The notes beneath the pieces are model-generated. The model did not search any database, was not told the origin of the DNA, and saw only the letters and a program-made list of their open reading frames with translations. This document shows, piece after piece, positions 6,512-12,282 of a DNA stretch of 12,282 nt (the stretch's first letter is position 1; every line of letters begins with the position of its first letter). The translations under genes and the position numbers were made by a program. Source of the DNA: Candidatus Sumerlaeota bacterium. GTDB lineage: Bacteria > Sumerlaeota > Sumerlaeia > JADFCT01. The stretch is from positions 1 through 12,282 of the forward strand of contig JAPLSP010000695.1 of assembly GCA_026398575.1 (NCBI GenBank), written 5' to 3'.

Positions 6512-8386
6512 AAATTTCCGCACTTCGTTGCGCTAATGGCGCTTTGCGCGGCCTTGACGGCGGCGGCTGGAAAACTGGCAGCCGATGAACAAGGCGTCCG
6601 ATGCGATACCGTGATGCGCGCGCAACTGGCCAAGCCGTATCCGTCGAGTGGTTGCTGGCATTATGAGGACTTCGCACTGGCGGCCTACTGGCTCAACCAG
6701 CGTACAACCGAGGCCGACAAGGCGATCCTCACCGAACGCGAGAAGGAGTTTCCCGCGTCGCTGAAGGACGGCGCCTTCCACTGGCACGCCTACATCCTCG
6801 AGCGCATCTACTTCCTCTTCAGCCGCTCCAGCAAACATTTCCCCGGTCGCATGAGCGCCGAGGCCGAGGCGGCGCTGCTCGACATGCTCTGGCAATGGGC
6901 CGGGCCGCGTTGCCGGCTCGAAATGACGTTGCCGGCGCGTGACTGGTGGACATGGGGCAGCGAGAATCATCACGCGCAGGCCTGGGCGGGATTCTGGGGC
7001 GCCGCGCAGATTTTTGCCCAACACTCCGGCTACAAGGATCGTCGCTACGCCGACGGCGCCACGCCCGAGAAGATGGCGGCGGCGTTCAACGACTACTTCA
7101 AACGCTTCGCCCGCGAACGCGCCGCCAAAGGTCTGCTGGTCGAGTGCAACTCCGGCTATAACAAATACACGCTCGGCGGCTGGTATAACATGGCGGACTT
7201 CAGCGACGATCCCGTGCTGCGCCGGCGGATGGCGATGTTGCTCGATCTCTTCTGGGCTGACTGGGCCGCTGAGCAGATCAATGGCGTCCGCGGCGGCAGC
7301 AGGCACCGCTGTTATCCGGGCGACACCTCGACCGCCGGATCGGGCATGGACGGGCAGGCCTGGTTTCATTTCAGCCTCGGACCCGCCAGGAGCCACCATC
7401 CGAGCCATATATGCGGCGCGACAACGTTCTGGCGGCCCTCGCCGGTCGTCATGGACATTGCGAACGACGTGGCGGGACGCGGCGTCTATGAATATGTTTC
7501 GCGGCGTCCCGGTCTTGCACAGCCGCGCAAAGAAAATGAAATGCTCCCGAACTATGTCAGCGATCCTGCGCATCCATTCTTCAGCCCGCAGGGAGTTTAT
7601 CAGCTTCGGCCCGAAGGCGGCGCCTTGTTGCGATACACCTACGGCACGCCCGACTTTGTAATGGGCACAAGCATGGTGGAGGCGCGGCCCAAGGAAGACT
7701 GGACGAACATCAGCAGCCAGAATCGCTGGGAAGGTGTGATCTTCGCCGGCCATCCGACCGCGCGCATCTTCGCGCAATCGCTGACACCCGAGCGCGGCAG
7801 CGTCTATAACGCCAACTGGTCGGTGCAGAAGCGCGGCGTCCTCATCGTCCAGCGGCTCAAGGCCAGCAACGCGAAAGGCCAGCGCGTATGGTTCGACGCC
7901 TCGCTGCGCCGCGTCGAACGCGACGGATGGATTTTCGCCGAGGCGCCGCAGGCGTTCGCCGCCGTTCGCGTCGTCAACGGCCCGACGGCTTGGGAGCCTG
8001 ATACGGAAGAACAACACCATTCTAAGAAAGGCAGCACAGACCTGGGCTTGTGGCTCAAATGCCAGGACGAATTTTCGCCGGTCATCATCGAGGTAGCGCG
8101 CAAGTCGGACTGCGCGAGTTTCGCCGAGTTCCAGCGAGCGACGCTGATGAATTCGCTGCGCTGGGAGAAAGCCCGGCTTGATTACACGAGCCAGCTAAGC
8201 AAGACCACACTCACGTTGTTCGCCGACTACTCGCGTCCGCCGCTGGTGGATGGACAACCCGTCAACTACGCTCCGCCACGCGTCTTTGACAGCTCCTTTA
8301 TCCAATCCGATTTCGGTAGCGGCGTCGTTACCATCCAAAAGGGAACCCAGAAGCTTATCCTGGATTTCAATTCTCTTCGCATCTGA
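6509..8386 (+). CDS. Secreted alpha-toroid protein, candidate unclassified polysaccharide lyase
   Basis: The product is 625 aa from the ATG at 6509, with a signal peptide at residues 1-25 (KFPHFVALMALCAALTAAAGKLAA). Residues 30-340 are helix-rich with many Trp, His and Tyr, as in (alpha/alpha) toroids. Residues 355-625 are beta-rich, like the sandwich that follows the toroid in PL8, PL12 and PL21-type lyases. Clustered polar motifs in the helical part are DWWTWGSENHH (145-155), CNSGYNKYT (213-221), RGGSRHRCYP (261-270) and GSGMDGQAWFHF (277-288). These give Asn153, His154/155, Tyr217/220 and Arg261/265 in the order N-H-Y-R used by PL8-type lyases. I cannot assign it to a named family. A lyase acting on a uronate-containing glycan is the leading inference; a GH-like hydrolase is the alternative. 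It lies 103 bp after the propeller gene, and the next gene follows after 72 bp. Confidence 0.6.
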   Translation: MKFPHFVALMALCAALTAAAGKLAADEQGVRCDTVMRAQLAKPYPSSGCWHYEDFALAAYWLNQRTTEADKAILTEREKEFPASLKDGAFHWHAYILERIYFLFSRSSKHFPGRMSAEAEAALLDMLWQWAGPRCRLEMTLPARDWWTWGSENHHAQAWAGFWGAAQIFAQHSGYKDRRYADGATPEKMAAAFNDYFKRFARERAAKGLLVECNSGYNKYTLGGWYNMADFSDDPVLRRRMAMLLDLFWADWAAEQINGVRGGSRHRCYPGDTSTAGSGMDGQAWFHFSLGPARSHHPSHICGATTFWRPSPVVMDIANDVAGRGVYEYVSRRPGLAQPRKENEMLPNYVSDPAHPFFSPQGVYQLRPEGGALLRYTYGTPDFVMGTSMVEARPKEDWTNISSQNRWEGVIFAGHPTARIFAQSLTPERGSVYNANWSVQKRGVLIVQRLKASNAKGQRVWFDASLRRVERDGWIFAEAPQAFAAVRVVNGPTAWEPDTEEQHHSKKGSTDLGLWLKCQDEFSPVIIEVARKSDCASFAEFQRATLMNSLRWEKARLDYTSQLSKTTLTLFADYSRPPLVDGQPVNYAPPRVFDSSFIQSDFGSGVVTIQKGTQKLILDFNSLRI

Positions 8387-8458
8387 ACGAATGACGCTAC
8401 GCCGAGAGAAACGATCAATGACGCCAAGGCGCGTTCTGCGACCATAAAAGGAACAACG

Positions 8459-10597
8459 ATGAAACCACTTCATACCGCTATTCTATGCATTCTCTGCGGC
8501 TTTGTGTTTGTCTTGGCCGGATCGCTTAGCCCGGTCGCTCCCTTCGATTTGACGGATTCCTTCGGCCGCTGCCCCGAAGCGCTGCGGCGCCTGGCGCTGA
8601 ACTCCGAGCAGTCCATCTTCGAGTCAAAACATCTCTGGGTTCGCGGCGCCAGCCTCTCGGTCAACTCGGGAGTTACGAATGCCGTTGGCTTCAATGATCT
8701 GTTCTCGCCTCCATTCTATATCAAACCGTCGTTTGTATTCCTGGTGAACGGCAAACCAGTCTCCGCTGATCGGTATCAGTGGCAAGTGGGGGATTTCTGG
8801 CGTTGTGGAATGGCCGGCGATGTGCAGATCGAGTCGCTGCTGGCGCCGGCGTCGGACGCGCGTGGCATGGTGTTGGCGGTACGCCTGCTTAACCGTGGCG
8901 CCGCCGATGCCAAGCTTCCCCTGTCCATCGAGCTCCAGGAAATTGCCATGGCCCAATACCGCCGCTGGACGTTCTCCCTGGCCTCTGCCGGCGAGAAGGA
9001 CAAAATGACATTGGATGGCGAGTCTGATGCCAAGCGGCTGATTTTCACCAATCCCGCGGGCGCGGTAGCGCTGACCACCGATCTGTCCGGGGCTGCTCTC
9101 GCCGGGAAGAAATGGACGGCAAACTTGAACCTCAAGCCCGGGCAGAGCCTGCAATTCAACATGGCCTGCGCGGTGGGATCGCGCGAGGAGGCGATTCGGG
9201 AGGCGTCGCGGCTGCTGGAGCGGCCCGAGGAAGTGATCGCCCACGCCCGCGCTTATTGGAACGATCAGATCGAGGGACTCTACACGCGGCTGCCGCGGCT
9301 CAAATCGGACAATCGTCCGCTGGTTCTGTTCTATGAGCGCAGCCTGCTGAGCGTTCCGCTGTGCCGCTGGCAATTGCCGGGATTGGTGCTGGCGCCGTAT
9401 TACCCCACCTGCGGCCTCGATAGCGGGGCCTTTTGCGCATACGTCTGGGACTACGCTTACTCGGCGCAGATTCTGCCGCTTTGCGACGCCGCCGCTGCGA
9501 AAGCGCACTTGAGGCAGTTCCTCAAGTCGCAACCCACCAAGCACTATGCGTTCAGCCCATTTGATGGCGAACCGCTGGGGCCGCATTATTCGTATAACCA
9601 GTATTCCATTGTCCGGGGAATCTATTATTACGTGGCGCACACAGGCGACACGCAATTCCTGAGCGAGATGGTGGATGGCAAGAAGGTACTCGATCATGTG
9701 ATTGAGCAAGCCACGTTCAACGATCAGCTCAGCACGCCGGTCTGCCTCATAGACTATGGCGACGACCATAACCTTCTGGAACTGCGGCGGACAAAGACGT
9801 ACAACGCCTTTGTGCCCAGCCCGAACGCCGAGCGCTGCTGGTCTTATCGGGCCGCAGACAAGCTCGCCGCGCTGGCCGGGAAGCCGTCGCCGAACCTGTC
9901 GAAGCGCGCCGACGCGCTGGCGGCGCTGTTATGCGAAAAGCTGTGGCAGCAGGAACAAGGCTGGTTCGGCACGATCAGCAAAGACGGCAAACCGCAGATT
10001 TGTTACAGCATCCAGATCTTCGATCTGCTGCGCCTGGACATCCTGGACGCGCAGAGACAGGAGGCAATCCTGCGGCGCCTAAACGAGCAGGAGTTCCTTT
10101 CTGCGTATGGGGTACACAGCCTCTCGAAGCGCGAGCCTGGTTATGATCCGACGGACGTGGACTGGGGCGGGCCGGGCGTTTATGCAGGCGATGCGCCGGA
10201 ACTGATCCAGGACCTTTACCACAGCGGGCATCCCGCTCAAGCAGGGGATCTGCTGCGCCGGATTTTGTGGTGGGGCCAGCGTATGCCCTACTACCCCCAG
10301 GCCGTCCGCGCCGACAAGATTGACTACCGCCGGGATGGACGATGCAATGTGTTGAGCGGCGTCGCCGGAGCGCAGATGCTGATCTTCGGCGAGCTGGGAT
10401 TAGAGGCGACGCCGGAGGGGAGTATCAGCATCCAGCCTCGCCTGCCGCCCGAGACGCAAACGCTGACGTTTGAGGGCGTGCGCATCCGCAACCAGCGATT
10501 GGATGTAAGCCTTGATTCCGGTGGTTGCACCGTGACCCTTGCCAGCGGCCAGACGCTGCGGGCGCGGCTTGGGCAGAAGCTTGAGATTCGTGATTGA
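8459..10597 (+). CDS. Secreted six-hairpin ((alpha/alpha)6) glycosidase
   Basis: The product is 712 aa. The ATG at 8459 has AAGGA at 8448-8452, six bases upstream. A hydrophobic signal peptide spans residues 1-21. Residues about 45-260 are an N-terminal beta-sandwich. Residues 285-645 are an (alpha/alpha)6 barrel of the six-hairpin glycosidase clan (GH15/37/63/78-like arrangement). Residues 650-712 form a short C-terminal beta domain. Candidate catalytic elements are D331 in YVWDYAYSAQ (328-337), which corresponds to the 'WD' general-acid motif of this clan, and the acidic region DPTDVDWGGPGVYAGDAPELI (about 563-583). Conserved substrate-pocket features include HYSYNQYSIVRGIYYY (376-391) and CLIDYGDDHN (429-438). 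The family number and substrate are not resolved; a trehalase- or glucosidase-like fold acting on a released oligosaccharide is inferred. It lies in the middle of a same-strand run of exported proteins. Confidence 0.65.
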   Translation: MKPLHTAILCILCGFVFVLAGSLSPVAPFDLTDSFGRCPEALRRLALNSEQSIFESKHLWVRGASLSVNSGVTNAVGFNDLFSPPFYIKPSFVFLVNGKPVSADRYQWQVGDFWRCGMAGDVQIESLLAPASDARGMVLAVRLLNRGAADAKLPLSIELQEIAMAQYRRWTFSLASAGEKDKMTLDGESDAKRLIFTNPAGAVALTTDLSGAALAGKKWTANLNLKPGQSLQFNMACAVGSREEAIREASRLLERPEEVIAHARAYWNDQIEGLYTRLPRLKSDNRPLVLFYERSLLSVPLCRWQLPGLVLAPYYPTCGLDSGAFCAYVWDYAYSAQILPLCDAAAAKAHLRQFLKSQPTKHYAFSPFDGEPLGPHYSYNQYSIVRGIYYYVAHTGDTQFLSEMVDGKKVLDHVIEQATFNDQLSTPVCLIDYGDDHNLLELRRTKTYNAFVPSPNAERCWSYRAADKLAALAGKPSPNLSKRADALAALLCEKLWQQEQGWFGTISKDGKPQICYSIQIFDLLRLDILDAQRQEAILRRLNEQEFLSAYGVHSLSKREPGYDPTDVDWGGPGVYAGDAPELIQDLYHSGHPAQAGDLLRRILWWGQRMPYYPQAVRADKIDYRRDGRCNVLSGVAGAQMLIFGELGLEATPEGSISIQPRLPPETQTLTFEGVRIRNQRLDVSLDSGGCTVTLASGQTLRARLGQKLEIRD

Positions 10598-10693
10598 ACA
10601 AGCGATCCAACAGATAGCCAGCGCGGACGCTGAGAAGCGATGGACATGAGACTGACTGCAATAGATTGATGTACAAAAAGAGCAAAATTGATT

Positions 10694-10709
10694 GGAAGGC
10701 TCTCTCATG
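10694..10709 (+). promoter_or_regulatory. Ribosome binding site that sets the discoidin-protein start
   Basis: GGAAGG (10694-10699) is seven bases before the ATG at 10707. A longer frame from a TTG at 10692 would have its start overlap this site, so the ATG giving MTIKRTALIV is the likely start. Confidence 0.65.
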
Positions 10710-12134
10710 ACCATAAAGAGAACGGCGCTGATCGTAATGCTATCGCTCGCTACGGCGATGCTACAGGCAGCGGCGATAGCTGCAGACAATGACGCGAACA
10801 TGGCTCGGGGCAAGGGCGCCAGGGGGATTGGCAGCGGCAGCAATGGGCCGTTTGTCATCGGGAAGATCAATGATGGACGCATGGACGCTATGGGGATGTG
10901 GTCAAGCGATGGTAACGATGGCGCGTTCGGCGGGGTCAAGCTCGGAGACGAGCCCGTGGCTTTCAGCACGGTCCGATTTTATGTTTTCAATGGCCGCGCC
11001 GCTTTCACCGGCTGGCGCCTCGAAGGAAGCGACGACTGCTATATTGACGATGATCCCGATCCCGGTGTGTCGCCGGGCACGGCCGTTTTTTATGATCCTG
11101 AGTTGATTGCCAGTGATGCCGATGGCCAATTTCTCAACTCTGCTTCCAAAGATAATAACGTCGTTCCCATCACGTTCAAGCGCGTGAAATATAAATTCGT
11201 TCGACTGGTCTTCATCAAACTCCCCGCCGGCGCCAAGCGGTCGGTCGGCGTCCCGGAATTTGAGGTGTTCAACCGTGCCGACAATGCCGCGCCTCGTGCG
11301 AGCCTGACCGCTTCGCCGGGCGTGGCGCTGGATAGCGTCAACAACACGATCACGGCGCCCGGCCCGATTCCGGTAGGGGAGATGCTCGCCAATCTTTCGA
11401 AACCATCCGGCGTCACGGTCATCGCCAGCGACAGCACAGGCAAACCGCTCAAAGACGCCGATCTCCTGAAGAACGGCTGTACTCTCGTGGCCAAATATCA
11501 GACTGGCGGCAATGACGGGCCATATCAGACGGAGTATAAATGTTACACATTGGTGGACTCCAGCGCGCCGCCGCCCGCGCCCAAACCATTCAAGGCGCCG
11601 CATCCAACTCCGCCGCCCAAGCCTCCGGTGACGATCCCATCCGCTCCCGACGCGCCCAAGGATACCGCCAATCTGATCATTGGTAAAAAGATTACCGGCA
11701 GCATCAGACCCGAGTCCGGCGCCAAGTTTGTGGCGTCCGGCACCGGGGATTGGTTCATGACGCAGCAAATTCCACAATGGATCTGTGTGGACTTCGGGAC
11801 AGAGACCCAGTTCGACTACTTCTCGCTATCATCGGCGCAGGTGGTGCATTTTCGGCTGCAAACTTCCAGCGATGGGGCGGCTTGGAAAGATCTGATCGAG
11901 GTGGATCGCGTCCGCCCGCCCTATCAATGGAATGGTTACTTCGAGAAGACCAAGGCGCGATACCTGCGAATCGTCGTGCTCAAGCCGTCATGGGACGTGC
12001 ATGTGAAAAAGATTCTGGTGGCCAACCTGGCTCAGCAACTGATGAACAGCGGCGGAAAGCCGGCGCCCGCTCTCAAGGCCGCTGCAGGACCACTGCCAGA
12101 TCTTCCCAAACTCCCGCAGGAAGCCAAACCTTAG
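10707..12134 (+). CDS. Secreted protein with two F5/8 type C (discoidin)-like modules and a proline-rich linker
   Basis: The product is 475 aa from the ATG at 10707, with a signal peptide ending AIA|AD (residue 26). Residues 30-190 resemble a discoidin-like jelly roll: NDGRMDAMGMW, FSTVRFYVF, AFTGWRLEGSDD, and closing KYKFVRLVFIKLP...VPEFEVF. Residues 198-283 match the small 'LTASPGVALD...IPVGEMLANLSKPSGVTV' domain that follows such modules in large bacterial cell-surface proteins. Residues 285-317 are a Pro/Ala/Lys linker (PPPAPKPFKAPHPTPPPKPP). Residues 320-440 are a second, clearer F5/8 type C domain: WICVDFGTETQFDYF, FRLQTSSDGAAWKDL, ARYLRIVVLKPS and VKKILVANL. The last 35 residues are again Pro/Ala-rich. 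No catalytic domain is present, so it is probably a carbohydrate-binding or surface-attachment factor for the enzymes encoded upstream. It is the last gene of the run. Confidence 0.75.
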   Translation: MTIKRTALIVMLSLATAMLQAAAIAADNDANMARGKGARGIGSGSNGPFVIGKINDGRMDAMGMWSSDGNDGAFGGVKLGDEPVAFSTVRFYVFNGRAAFTGWRLEGSDDCYIDDDPDPGVSPGTAVFYDPELIASDADGQFLNSASKDNNVVPITFKRVKYKFVRLVFIKLPAGAKRSVGVPEFEVFNRADNAAPRASLTASPGVALDSVNNTITAPGPIPVGEMLANLSKPSGVTVIASDSTGKPLKDADLLKNGCTLVAKYQTGGNDGPYQTEYKCYTLVDSSAPPPAPKPFKAPHPTPPPKPPVTIPSAPDAPKDTANLIIGKKITGSIRPESGAKFVASGTGDWFMTQQIPQWICVDFGTETQFDYFSLSSAQVVHFRLQTSSDGAAWKDLIEVDRVRPPYQWNGYFEKTKARYLRIVVLKPSWDVHVKKILVANLAQQLMNSGGKPAPALKAAAGPLPDLPKLPQEAKP

Positions 12135-12209
12135 TACTCATATTCGTTGATACAATAACATAAAATCATCGCGAATACTTTTGCCGGAAGAAAAAAAATC
12201 ATGCGGATC

Positions 12210-12253
12210 AGAGCGGCGCCAGCATTTGGAGTGCGGTTGCTTGCTGCCGCTTT
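12210..12253. repeat. Imperfect hairpin repeat, right copy (inverted relative to 25-61)
   Basis: Positions 12212-12248 are the inverted near-copy of 25-61. AGCGGC (12212-12217) pairs with GCCGCT (12246-12251), and AGCA (12221-12224) with TGCT (12242-12245), leaving GCC as a three-base bulge. The outer pairs 12211/12252 (wobble) and 12210/12253 extend the stem. The bulged stem is conserved between the copies even though the bases differ, which supports a structured repeat. A 23-codon open frame across it (ATG 12201) resembles a signal peptide by chance and is not called as a gene. Confidence 0.6.
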
Positions 12254-12282
12254 AGCTACGCCAGTCTTATAGATCATGGAAG

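Noticed and set aside
6533..8020. Long antisense open frame (495 codons) opposite the lyase-like gene
   Set aside because: The + strand product has a signal peptide, ribosome site and structured motifs. The antisense product is Arg/Ala/Gly-rich without recognisable domains.
8391..8447. 18-codon frame in the gap before the six-hairpin glycosidase gene
   Set aside because: It is very short, Arg-rich, has no ribosome site, and only fills the intergenic spacing.
8624..9769. Antisense open frame (381 codons) opposite the six-hairpin glycosidase
   Set aside because: It is a shadow of a well-supported gene and has no family resemblance.
10619..10632. CAGCG-CGGA-CGCTG hairpin after the six-hairpin glycosidase gene
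   Set aside because: A five-pair stem without a following T-run is too weak to call a terminator, and short GC stems are common at this composition.
10902..11777. Antisense open frame (291 codons) opposite the discoidin protein
   Set aside because: The + strand shows recognisable F5/8 C motifs. This frame has none and lacks a good start.
12201..12272. 23-codon frame resembling a signal peptide near the right end
   Set aside because: It runs across the hairpin repeat and stops at once. The hydrophobic stretch comes from translating the repeat.

Overview
This window reads as a chromosomal stretch of a saprophytic, polysaccharide-degrading bacterium, most likely from the PVC superphylum (Verrucomicrobiota, Lentisphaerota or a related lineage). 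The reasons are the DUF1961 protein, the many secreted multidomain proteins of unknown specificity, the Ig-like/'INNGA...VRNxAGES' repeat architecture, and interspersed palindromic repeats of a kind I associate with verrucomicrobial genomes. The taxon is an inference. No rRNA, tRNA, ribosomal protein or phage gene is present to anchor it, and I see no CRISPR array and no intact IS element.

Layout. Positions 1-222 are non-coding apart from one copy of an imperfect hairpin repeat (about 25-61). A secreted DUF1961 protein follows (223-1239, +). It converges on a very large secreted alpha/beta-hydrolase (lipase-like) protein on the minus strand (1300-4734, start reassigned), which carries Ig-like and tandem repeat domains. 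A short divergent intergenic region holds a pair of imperfect direct repeats exactly 60 bp apart (4866-4888 and 4926-4948). Next is a 5'-truncated remnant of a GH51-type alpha-L-arabinofuranosidase (4991-5413, +) that keeps only its C-terminal beta domain.

From 5443 onward four + strand genes lie in tandem with gaps of about 70-110 bp. They encode a secreted five-bladed beta-propeller of the GH43/GH32/GH130 superfamily type, a 625-aa secreted alpha-toroid protein that looks like an unclassified polysaccharide lyase, a 712-aa secreted six-hairpin ((alpha/alpha)6) glycosidase, and a secreted protein with two discoidin-like carbohydrate-binding modules but no catalytic domain. The gap before the lyase-like gene contains three TTAGCG hexamers at exact 10-bp spacing. 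A second copy of the terminal repeat, inverted, lies at 12212-12248, so the pair brackets the whole set.

How the genes may work together. Every intact product has an apparent signal peptide, and no transporter, sensor or cytoplasmic enzyme is present. The most economical reading is a cluster of exported enzymes and a binding protein acting on an extracellular, probably branched and possibly uronate-containing, polysaccharide. The substrate cannot be named from sequence alone. The truncated GH51 gene, the composite N-terminus of the DUF1961 protein and the base-composition shift in the lipase gene suggest that the left third has been rearranged.
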